Shown here piece by piece: positions 57,701 through 64,000 of a DNA stretch of 64,000 nt (its first letter is position 1; the number at the start of each line of letters is the position of its first letter). Under the pieces are notes generated by a model, which worked only from the letters and a program-made list of their open reading frames with translations, ran no database searches and was not told where the DNA came from. Location: contig LNFR01000089.1 of NCBI GenBank assembly GCA_001567185.1, forward strand, positions 1 to 64,000, in the 5' to 3' direction. Made by a program: the position numbers and the translations under genes. This stretch comes from Bacteroidetes bacterium OLB12. Its GTDB lineage: Bacteria > Bacteroidota > Bacteroidia > Cytophagales > Cyclobacteriaceae.

Positions 57701-60700
57701 GATCGCCCACGCAACCATTGTTGGTTGGTGTAATGGTATATACCACAATCTGATTTACATTGGTAACGTTATTCAGCACATCGGTGATGATATTTCCCGA
57801 TTGCGCAGAAAGGCTTTCACCACTCACACTCGCATGCGATGCTGCAATCCAGCTATAGGTAGTTCCTGTAACCAGATTATTACCACCCGAACCGGTATTG
57901 GCAATGTTCGTGTTTAAGTCATAACCCACCACATCATCGCTACAGATAATTGGTGAGCTATCGTTAAATCCGCGCGGTTCCGGATGCACCGTTACCGAAA
58001 CGGTGAAAGGATCGCCCACACAACCATTGTTACTGGTTGCCGTAACCGTATAAACCACTACCTGATCTACGTCTGTAACATTATTCAACACATCATTAAT
58101 AGTAACGGAAGTACCCGGAGTTACGTCTGATTCACCACTTACATCCGGATGTGTAGCCGCAATCCAACTGTAGGTAGTTCCAATAAGCAGGTTATTACCG
58201 CCTAATCCGGTATTGGCAATATTGGAAGCGATATTATAATTCACATTGGCATCGCTGCAAATTGTTTTCGCATCATCAAATCCGCGTGGTTCTGGCCGCA
58301 CGGTTACTGACACCAGGAAGGTATTTCCTACACAACTATTGGCACTGGTTGGGGTAACGGTATATACCACCACCTGATTGGTATTGGTGATGTTATTCAA
58401 CGCATCGGTAATGGTATCACCTGTTTGTGCAACAAGGCTTTCTCCTGATACATTAGGATTATCGGTGGCAATCCATGAATAGGTTGTACCGGTAACCAGG
58501 TTATTACCCCCGGAACCTGTATTAGCCACATTCGCATTTAAGTTATAACCCACCACATCATCGCTGCATACCACCGGAGTAGCGTCATTAAAGCCTCGCG
58601 GCTCAGGCTGTACCGTTACCGATACAGTAAATGGATTACCCACACAACTACCATTGGTTGGGGTTACGGTGTAAACCACCACCTGATTAGTGTTGGTTAC
58701 GTTATTAATGATATCGGTAATGATTGATCCCGTTCCACTACCCTCACCTGTTACAAAAGCATTTGCAGTAGCTACCCAACTGTAGGTGGTTCCTGCTGTC
58801 AGGTTATTACCTCCTGCACCTGTGTTGGCAATGTTTAACGCTAAATCATAATTAAAGGCTACATCGCTGCAAGCCAAAGGCGAAGGATCGTTGAACCCAC
58901 GAGGCTCCGGACGTACTGTTACGGAAACGGTAAACGGATCGCCCACACAACCATCGGAACTGGTAGGTGTGATGGTGTACACTACTACCTGATCTATATT
59001 GGTTACGTTGTTTACTACATCGGTTATCATTGAGGTTGTTCCGGCAATGATGGTTGACTCACCGGTTACGTCAGGATTATCCGCTGCAATCCAACTGTAG
59101 GTTGTACCGGTTACCAGGTTATTACCTCCTGCGCCTGTATTGGCAATGTTATTAACCAGGTTGTAGTTAATAGCTACATCGCTGCATACTACCGGGGTAA
59201 TATCATTAAATCCGCGTGGTTCTGGTCGTACGGTAACCGACACAGTAAATGGATTACCCACACAACTACCATTGGTTGGGGTTACGGTGTAAACCACCAC
59301 CTGGTTGGAATTAGTTACGTTATTTAAAACATCCGTAATGTTGGATCCGCTTTGTGCCACTGTACTTTCACCGGTTACATTGGTGTTATCTGCGGCTATC
59401 CAGCTAAAGGTTGTACCGGTAATCAGGTTATTACCACCCATACCCGTATTGCCCACATTAAGCACCAGGTCGTAATTCACATTATCATCGCTACAAATGG
59501 TTTTAGTATCATTAAAGCCTTGTGGTTCTGGTCTTACTGTAACGGATACTGTAAACGGATTACCCACACATCCATTAAGACTGGTTGGCGTTACCGTGTA
59601 GATAACCACCTGATCTGAATTTGTTACATTATTCAACACATCGGTTATCATTGCGCCTGCCTGAGGCGTAGTGCTCTCACCCCCTACACTACCATTCGAT
59701 GCGGCTACCCAGCTGTAGGTTGTTCCCGTAATCAGATTGTTACCACCGGAACCCGTATTAGCCACATTGGCACTTAAATCATAATTAACAGTTTGATCGC
59801 TGCAAATTGAGGGAGGATTATCATTAAAGCCTTGAGGTTCTGGTCTTACCGTAACTGTAACCGTAAACGGATCGCCCACGCAACCATTGATACTGGTTGG
59901 TGTAACTGTATAAACAACCGGCTGATTAATATTAGTTGTATTGGTGATGGTATTTGTAATGAGGCTTCCGGACTGCGCGGAGGTGCTCTCGCCTGTTACA
60001 AACGGATTATCTGCGGCAACCCAACTATAGGTTGTACCCACCACCAGGCTGTTTCCACCCAGTCCCACATTCGAGATATTGGCTACGAGATCGTAGCTCA
60101 TCGCTACATCGCTGCACACAACCGGGCTGCTGTCATCAAACCCTCTAGGTTCAGGTCTTACATTGATTGAAACCGTAAACGGATTACCCACGCAACCAGC
60201 ACTACTGGTTGGTGTAACGGTATATACAACCACCTGGGTGGAATTGGTTATGTTATTCAACACATCATTGATCACACTTCCTGTTTGAGGAGTTGTGCTT
60301 TCACCCGACACATTGGTATTGCTGGTAGCAACCCAGCTATACGTGGTTCCGCCAATCAGATTATTTCCGCCTGAACCGGTATTCGCTATGTTGGCACTGA
60401 GGTCGTAGTTAACATTTGCGTCACTGCAAATAAACGGAGTTGCATCATTGAATCCACGTGGTTCCGGTTGCACGGTAACCGATACCGTAAATGAATTACC
60501 TACGCAACTATTGTTGGTAGGTGTTACGGTATAAACCACCACCTGATTGACATTGGTTACGTTATTCAGAACATCAGTAATTGTAGCACCTGCTTGTGGT
60601 AACAGGCTTTCACCACTTACGTTTGTATTGCTTGCCGCAATCCAACTGAACGTGGTTCCGGTAGTAAGATTATTGCCACCCAAACCCACATTGGCCACAT

Positions 60701-63700
60701 TGGCCACTAAATCATAAGCAACCGCATCATCGCTACAAATAGTAGCCACATCATTGAAACCTCTTGGCTCCGGCCGGATGGTTACGGAAATCGTAAATGG
60801 ATCACCCACACAACCATCGCTACTGGTAGGGGTTACGGTATAGTCAACCACCTGATCCACTGCGGTTACGTTATTCACCACATCCGATATGGTGCTGCCC
60901 GATTGGGCCGTTAAACTTTCACCGGTTACGAAGGTATTATCAGTTGCAATCCAACTGTACGTGGTACCAATGGCCAGGTTATTACCTCCCAACCCTGTAT
61001 TGGTGATATTGGAAACAAGGTTATAATTGACCGGTGCATCGCTGCACACCACCGGGCTGGAGTCGTTGTAACCACGGGGTTCCGGACGTACGGTTACCGA
61101 AACGGTAAATGGATCGCCCACGCAACCATCGGTACTGGTGGGTGTAACCGTATAAACAACCACCTGGTTTGCATTGGTAACATTGTTCAATACATCGTTG
61201 ATGATGTTACCCGTTTGTGGTGTGGTGCTTTCTCCAGAAACGGTAGCGCTGGCGGCAGCTACCCAACTGTATGTAGTGCCAGCAATCAGGTTGTTGCCTC
61301 CTAATCCTATATTGGCAATGTTGGCGTTCAGGTCATAAGCCAGCGCCACATCACTGCACGTGAACGGTGTGGCATCGTTATAGCCTTTCGGCTCGGGTTG
61401 CACGGTTACAGAAACACTGAATGGATTTCCTACGCAACCATCCGAACTTGTGGGAGTAACGGTATAAACTACAACCTGGTTAGAATTGGTAATGTTGTTC
61501 AATACATCGGTAATGGTAGCTCCTGTTTGTGTAGAGGTACTTTCGCCCGACACATTGCTGTTTGCTGCTGCCGACCAGCTATAGGTTGTACCAGCTGTCA
61601 GGTTATTTCCTCCGGAAACAGTATTAGCAATATTGGCACTTAACGAATAGTTAACGGAAGCATCGCTACAGATAATAGCGGTGTCATCAAAACCCTTAGG
61701 TTCAGGCCTTACCGTTACGGATACCGTAAATGGATCGCCCACACACCCATTGGAACTTGTAGGTGTTACCGTATAAACTACTACCTGATTGGTGTTGGTA
61801 ATGTTGTTCAATACATCTGTTATGATGGATGTAGTACCACTTCCTTCTCCGGTAACATCGGCATGCGGTGCGGCAACCCAGGCATAGGTAGTTCCGCTAA
61901 TCAACCCGTTTCCTCCCAAACCGGTATTCAGAATATTCGATTCCAGGTTGTAATTAACGGCTGCGTCACTACAAATAAGAGGTGTTGCATCGTTATAGCC
62001 ACGGGGTTCTGGCCGCACTGTTACCGAAACGGTGAATGGATCGCCCACGCAACCATTGTTGGTAGGTGTAACCGTATAAACCACCACCTGATTGCTGTTG
62101 GTGATATTGTTTAATGCATCGGTAATAATTGAACCCGCCTGAGGTGTGGTGCTTTCCCCGCTCACATTTGGATTAGAGGCCGCCAACCAACTATAGGTGG
62201 TACCCGTAACTAAGTTATTTCCACCTGCACCGGTATTACCAATATTGGAAGCCAGGTTATAGTTAACAACGTCATCGCTACAAATCAGCGGGCTTGTGTC
62301 ATTAAAGCCTCTGGGCTCAGGTTGTACCGTAATCCCAACCGTGAAGGGCGCTCCTACGCATCCTGCACTGCTGGTTGGTGTAATGGTATATTGAACCACC
62401 TGATTTGCAGCGGTAATATTGGTTATAACATCGGTAATAATTTTGCCGGTTTGAGGCGTTGTACTTTCTCCGGTTACAAACCCATTGGCAGTTGCCACCC
62501 AGCTATAGGTAGTACCCGCAACCAAGTTGTTGCCACCAGCCCCGGTGTTGGCAATGTTGGCCTCCAGGTCATACCCAGCCGCCACGTCACTACACGTTAA
62601 AGGGGTATTGTCTGTATGCCCTACCGGTTGTGGATTTACTGTAATGACAATTGTTTCTGCTGCCCCAGAGCAGCTAGCTCCACTGGTAGGGGTTATTACA
62701 TAATTAACAACAAGAGGCGTATTTGTAAGGTTGGTTAAGATGTCGTTGATGTGGATTGTACCCGCAACTCCCATGGGGATATTAACACCCGCAGTGGCAG
62801 GCCCGGCACCATCCGGATCGGGCCAATTAAAGAGCGTACCGGCAGGAAGATTAGCCGGAGCCAACAATATTTCTTTAGCCACCGCTGCGCCACTACAAAT
62901 TGTTTTAGCCTGGTTTGCCTGCACAACCGGCTGCGGATTTACCGTAACCGTAAAGTTTTGCGGTGTACCCGGGCAATTATCAGGTGCCGGTCCTATTGGG
63001 GTTATGCGGTACGTTACGGTGGCATTAACTCCTGAGGTATTAAATAATGTCTGATTAATATTTGTTACTCCATTGGCTAAATCACCCAGGATAGCGCCAA
63101 TGACAGAACCCGTTACATTAATAACTTCCCAGTTGTAGGTTGTTCCGGCAATGTTCGAGGTTATGGTGTGGGCCACCGAAAGATTTGTTCCACTACACAC
63201 AATACTGGATGGAGCCGAGGTAATGGTTGGTCTGTTTACCACCGTTACCGGGAATGGTACTGCTGCAGGCGATGTACACCCTGTACCACTGGCATGGGTT
63301 ACAGTTACATTCCCACTAAAAGTACTCATCTGCACCGTAATTGAACTGGCCGTAACCGGAAGTGATGTAATGGTTGCACCTGCCGGAAGCGACCAGCTAT
63401 AGGTACCTGCTACCGGGTTACTTACACTAAATACTACCCCATTCTCATTTGAACAAACAGAGCTGGGTCCTGTAATTATTGGTTGCGGAGGTGAGCCCTC
63501 CACGATTATTCTTGTACTGATAGTATTACCATCACAAAGGGCTGTGCCCAGTGTTTCCATTACGGAAATAGGTACCCCGGTAGGATATAGTGTTCCGGTA
63601 CCTGGAACCGGATTAGGGAAGCGAAGAATAATAAAGAACCCGGTGGTTGACGATAATAATTCAAACTCACCGGCATACGATGGCGGTGGTACCGTCCATG

Positions 63701-64000
63701 TATAGGTGGAGCCCGGGTTCAGGCCAGGATTAATTTGTAATAACACCAGGTTTGAACTGGCACATATCGTATAAGATGCACCCAACGTCTGACCAATACC
63801 ATCCGTAATCTGGTTGTCAACAGGCCGGGCCTGGTAATCCAGATTAAGGGTTGCTGCACTAAAACATTGTGGTGAAGGTAACGTGGTGTCGATTACCTTG
63901 GCATGCAGCGTAACATCGGCATTGATTGTATAATTCTGCTCTGCTCCAACTGCCATACCGGGAGGAATCAGGAAGGCCGCACCCAGGCTGGCATCGGTGT
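51750..64000 (-). CDS. Giant SprB-like tandem-repeat adhesin with type-B sorting domain (N-terminus outside window)
   Basis: At least 4,083 residues; the frame is open to the right edge (before the Met at 63956 it reads TDASLGAAFLIPPG). Order from the N-terminal side: a few Ig/PKD-like domains (63956-62640); 17 near-identical units of about 103 residues (62630-57350) with NYNLxxNIANTGxGGNNL, GTTYSWxAAxN, VSGES, ITDxLNNxTNxNQVVVYTVTPT and GCVGDPFTVSVTVRPEP; three diverged units (57350-56430); about ten more distant ones to 53740; a cluster ending in PKD (YAWDFGDGGTS); and a type-B CTD (KVPNAFTPNPAGPG, FNDVFLPIVKGAEEF, DRWGNLIFES, LPAGVYVYKL). Very likely a gliding or attachment filament. Partner: the SprF-like gene 22 bases downstream. 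Confidence 0.92.
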   Translation of the reverse strand, partial: TDASLGAAFLIPPGMAVGAEQNYTINADVTLHAKVIDTTLPSPQCFSAATLNLDYQARPVDNQITDGIGQTLGASYTICASSNLVLLQINPGLNPGSTYTWTVPPPSYAGEFELLSSTTGFFIILRFPNPVPGTGTLYPTGVPISVMETLGTALCDGNTISTRIIVEGSPPQPIITGPSSVCSNENGVVFSVSNPVAGTYSWSLPAGATITSLPVTASSITVQMSTFSGNVTVTHASGTGCTSPAAVPFPVTVVNRPTITSAPSSIVCSGTNLSVAHTITSNIAGTTYNWEVINVTGSVIGAILGDLANGVTNINQTLFNTSGVNATVTYRITPIGPAPDNCPGTPQNFTVTVNPQPVVQANQAKTICSGAAVAKEILLAPANLPAGTLFNWPDPDGAGPATAGVNIPMGVAGTIHINDILTNLTNTPLVVNYVITPTSGASCSGAAETIVITVNPQPVGHTDNTPLTCSDVAAGYDLEANIANTGAGGNNLVAGTTYSWVATANGFVTGESTTPQTGKIITDVITNITAANQVVQYTITPTSSAGCVGAPFTVGITVQPEPRGFNDTSPLICSDDVVNYNLASNIGNTGAGGNNLVTGTTYSWLAASNPNVSGESTTPQAGSIITDALNNITNSNQVVVYTVTPTNNGCVGDPFTVSVTVRPEPRGYNDATPLICSDAAVNYNLESNILNTGLGGNGLISGTTYAWVAAPHADVTGEGSGTTSIITDVLNNITNTNQVVVYTVTPTSSNGCVGDPFTVSVTVRPEPKGFDDTAIICSDASVNYSLSANIANTVSGGNNLTAGTTYSWSAAANSNVSGESTSTQTGATITDVLNNITNSNQVVVYTVTPTSSDGCVGNPFSVSVTVQPEPKGYNDATPFTCSDVALAYDLNANIANIGLGGNNLIAGTTYSWVAAASATVSGESTTPQTGNIINDVLNNVTNANQVVVYTVTPTSTDGCVGDPFTVSVTVRPEPRGYNDSSPVVCSDAPVNYNLVSNITNTGLGGNNLAIGTTYSWIATDNTFVTGESLTAQSGSTISDVVNNVTAVDQVVDYTVTPTSSDGCVGDPFTISVTIRPEPRGFNDVATICSDDAVAYDLVANVANVGLGGNNLTTGTTFSWIAASNTNVSGESLLPQAGATITDVLNNVTNVNQVVVYTVTPTNNSCVGNSFTVSVTVQPEPRGFNDATPFICSDANVNYDLSANIANTGSGGNNLIGGTTYSWVATSNTNVSGESTTPQTGSVINDVLNNITNSTQVVVYTVTPTSSAGCVGNPFTVSINVRPEPRGFDDSSPVVCSDVAMSYDLVANISNVGLGGNSLVVGTTYSWVAADNPFVTGESTSAQSGSLITNTITNTTNINQPVVYTVTPTSINGCVGDPFTVTVTVRPEPQGFNDNPPSICSDQTVNYDLSANVANTGSGGNNLITGTTYSWVAASNGSVGGESTTPQAGAMITDVLNNVTNSDQVVIYTVTPTSLNGCVGNPFTVSVTVRPEPQGFNDTKTICSDDNVNYDLVLNVGNTGMGGNNLITGTTFSWIAADNTNVTGESTVAQSGSNITDVLNNVTNSNQVVVYTVTPTNGSCVGNPFTVSVTVRPEPRGFNDITPVVCSDVAINYNLVNNIANTGAGGNNLVTGTTYSWIAADNPDVTGESTIIAGTTSMITDVVNNVTNIDQVVVYTITPTSSDGCVGDPFTVSVTVRPEPRGFNDPSPLACSDVAFNYDLALNIANTGAGGNNLTAGTTYSWVATANAFVTGEGSGTGSIITDIINNVTNTNQVVVYTVTPTNGSCVGNPFTVSVTVQPEPRGFNDATPVVCSDDVVGYNLNANVANTGSGGNNLVTGTTYSWIATDNPNVSGESLVAQTGDTITDALNNITNTNQVVVYTVTPTSANSCVGNTFLVSVTVRPEPRGFDDAKTICSDANVNYNIASNIANTGLGGNNLLIGTTYSWIAATHPDVSGESDVTPGTSVTINDVLNNVTDVDQVVVYTVTATSNNGCVGDPFTVSVTVHPEPRGFNDSSPIICSDDVVGYDLNTNIANTGSGGNNLVTGTTYSWIAASHASVSGESLSAQSGNIITDVLNNVTNVNQIVVYTITPTNNGCVGDPFTVSITVRPEPRGFNDVSPVICSNANVNYVLSANIANTGAGGNNLVAGTTYEWQAADNTNVTGETLVATNTGTITDVLTNVTSANQVVVYTVVPTSTDGCEGNPFTVSVTVRPQPIGAADTDAVCSDEAISYNIQTRNINLLGNSVNSQFTYTVVSSDPGNVSAAGKDRTVASAASITDTYTNTTSADVLITYTITPFSITGNCQGNPFDVVVTIHPEPLGPDMTIQRCSDDPVNFDLQNVINTVGTGNAVPSKFRYTVSSNNALAVAPGPNRNTPTPAPIADVYTNTTNADVEITYTVTPVSLADDCEGASFTFKVIVHPEPVGANVVDPVCSTALNYNIQTQNINMLGNAVPSVFTYTVASSDPVGVPPAADRIVASGAPITDSYTNSTGVDVTITYTITPFSTAHNCAGTPFTYAVTISSKPVGADATKAPTCSDVLFNFDPQADITNGVIATFTWTATYQPGLTVGGAAPPVSGSGNISGTLTNTSNVVLNATYVVTPTAGTCVGDPFTITVPIDPEPVVSSSLNAIVCSQAPYNTLMDTDGVSIGASTYDVSAVVDAGLTGTPTTGSGLAANALINDAFVNVGAIPLKVTYTITPNGTNGCVGDPKVVELTVNPEPVINPGLDNTVCSREDAGIILSTNGVSVAANSYRLVSVTVPGTVTADPLNVPAGTVGNINLIRTDKYTNTTNAPVVVTYFVVGISPSNCEGQPQAINLTIDPQPILSPGTANLCSDVPSGIIVGPAAGSTPITDFELKNIVKAPALVAGGSNAGLGSYVANLPGGQSDFLANDVFTNTTNGPLLVTYTVVPIANGCRGADFTVVFTVNPAPAVEDNLNRTVCSDEASGIVFATEISPLSVAAASYNIVSISAQAGLVRTAGNAVVPRNGVSANDIQADQFQNPTNDPLTVTYGVQAVSGASCLGPVRNVVLTVEPEVIAAPVNNAPVICSNGTTDIDLISPTNPTAGVITFNYTAVSSAGGLVSGFVPVLSNLPENYKIADVLVNNDDAPATVTYSITAVANGAKNGGGCSSLPPAVQVVVTVEPKPKLVASPLIQTVCEGVATNVTLNSATVPSAGTTEFELLSAVATGGVTGMSAVGTIFTPGATLADVLDNPTTTSQTVTYTFRPQTAGGLGCQGDNVVVTITVNPLPTVVASPQADICSGEFINITLTPDVANTVAVWTVSAPPGVAGASNGAGNLIFQTLFNNNNSASTVTYTVTPRVNGCDGPAIVIPVVVNPKPVLTLPPPVTVCHGNTLNVPLVSNVAGTTFAWTVDDPSGLGVPLTGSGSTINQLLNNTTGSQASLTYTITPTGPGNCLGDPKILIVTVSPQMGAQFVNTNSSICKGSTEFLIIQLDGQAPFDFVYNDGTSNISVTNAGNFKVIPVTPTATTTYTLVSVEDALNCPFTPVGQSVTVTVGETDATFSVVGPASSCGPYTATFQFNQVAGTEYTWQWFDGSPDDVFLAASTIPNNTITHTFSNPNPNAPITYKVTLRTQLPAPFPGCFKSMQQNITIFPSIITNAFPDRTDICSGENVQFFNQSFGATTHRWFYREQGTTAEIDVRTTPTVNYNLVNTSTTNPIIYEVVYQANNGFCPAADVVMPITVYRDIVAGFDEGTVPPFIGGNATVNFTNTSTPVDPSQFRYEWNFGLNATPATATGAGPFSVDYSTPGPRDISLRVVNIAAETAGMGCESSFSKTINIQLLPLVAAFEANPLRACFPADIEVTENTSTGDIMEWRVVDSNGRIAATSSAPMPIFRITAPGVYSVLLTTRNSITGQVANTQRDNFEIFDNPLASFDLRPNVVYVPNTEMTTFNFSMGATDYAWDFGDGGTSDEIEPVYTYRVEGVYDVQLVAINDHGGGLLCTDTLTRKVTAKQGGITKVPNAFTPNPAGPGSGSGGGTGGNGTFNDVFLPIVKGAEEFNMQIFDRWGNLIFESNSANIGWDGYDKNGRTLPAGVYVYKLTIRLSDGQRSTQIGDVTMIK
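57350..62630 (-). repeat. Array of 17 tandem coding repeats, about 309 bp each
   Basis: The motif (E/Q)P-(R/K/Q)-G-(F/Y)-(N/D)-D recurs at about 57660, 57970, 58278, 58590, 58894, 59210, 59515, 59826, 60140, 60449, 60757, 61070, 61380, 61689, 61998 and 62305, with end points at 57350 and 62613: spacing is regular. Every unit has two cysteines, in CS(D/N) and (G/S)C(V/E)G. Copies differ mostly at third codon positions and at a few residues. Confidence 0.9.

Noticed and set aside
59352-62600. Several plus-strand open frames of 60-110 residues opposite the adhesin
   Set aside because: They recur at the repeat period and reflect the antisense of the repeated coding units rather than genes.
57350-62630. 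Regular spacing of similar DNA blocks, as in a CRISPR array
   Set aside because: The period is about 309 bases, the blocks are fully coding in one frame and similar over their whole length; there are no short identical repeats with unique spacers and no cas genes.

Overview
The window comes from a Bacteroidota genome, most likely a gliding-type member of the Cytophagales. Several things point there: two secreted giants ending in type IX secretion type-B sorting domains, each followed by a PorP/SprF-type outer-membrane protein; a small bTHX ribosomal protein; a TamL-type lipoprotein/OMP85 protein; fused 2-oxoacid dehydrogenase E1 alpha/beta; a fused rhamnulose-phosphate aldolase/dehydrogenase; promoters of the TTTG-N19-TAnnTTTG class; and a general lack of strong Shine-Dalgarno sites. 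Genus-level placement is inference.

Layout. 1-5691 (minus): a surface-polysaccharide block reading kdsC-kdsA-wbpB-wbpD-wbpE-wza-wzc, supplying KDO and a predicted 2,3-diacetamido-2,3-dideoxy-glucuronate sugar plus its export machinery. 5805-8560 (plus): an exported penicillin-acylase-family hydrolase and a small membrane protein. 8629-8996: a three-tRNA cluster (Ser-GCU, Arg-UCU, Pro-UGG) with promoter and terminator. 9160-15058 (plus): an L-rhamnose utilisation operon (aldolase/dehydrogenase, isomerase, symporter, kinase). 15072-17185 (minus): a secreted clan GH-A glycosidase and a formylglycine-generating-enzyme-like lipoprotein that keeps the catalytic cysteine pair. 17268-23873 (plus): sugar-phosphate deaminase, a batB-batC pair, thiolase, a YwqK/MORN-like repeat protein, purC and a STAS protein. 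23942-32936: RNase Z, queuosine-precursor transporter, TrmH methyltransferase, TamL, E1 dehydrogenase and a membrane histidine kinase. 32989-39418 (minus): a complete trpEGDCFBA operon. 39494-45727: bTHX, a GNAT, SRP RNA, transaldolase, FtsE, an ECF sigma/anti-sigma-like pair, a TPR protein and CCA-adding enzyme. 45812-64000 (minus): two adhesin-plus-SprF modules in tandem, the first with an adhesin of more than 4,000 residues.

The most interesting region is the right-hand 18 kb. The giant adhesin contains 17 near-identical units of about 103 residues (about 309 bp each, 57350-62630), every one carrying two conserved cysteines, followed by more divergent units of similar size, a PKD domain and the sorting domain. 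Each adhesin gene is followed directly by its own SprF-like gene, which suggests dedicated adhesin/partner pairs.

The second global observation concerns sequence quality or biology. At least a dozen conserved, mostly housekeeping genes (kdsC, purC, rnz, trmH, tamL, E1, trpF, cca, rhaT, an ECF sigma factor, a histidine kinase and wzc) are each split by one or a few single-base indels, mostly in short A/T runs. Each is restored by one-base corrections at the places given. I annotate them as single genes and regard assembly indels as the likeliest cause. No CRISPR array, insertion sequence or prophage was seen, and no stretch over 300 bases lacks a gene.
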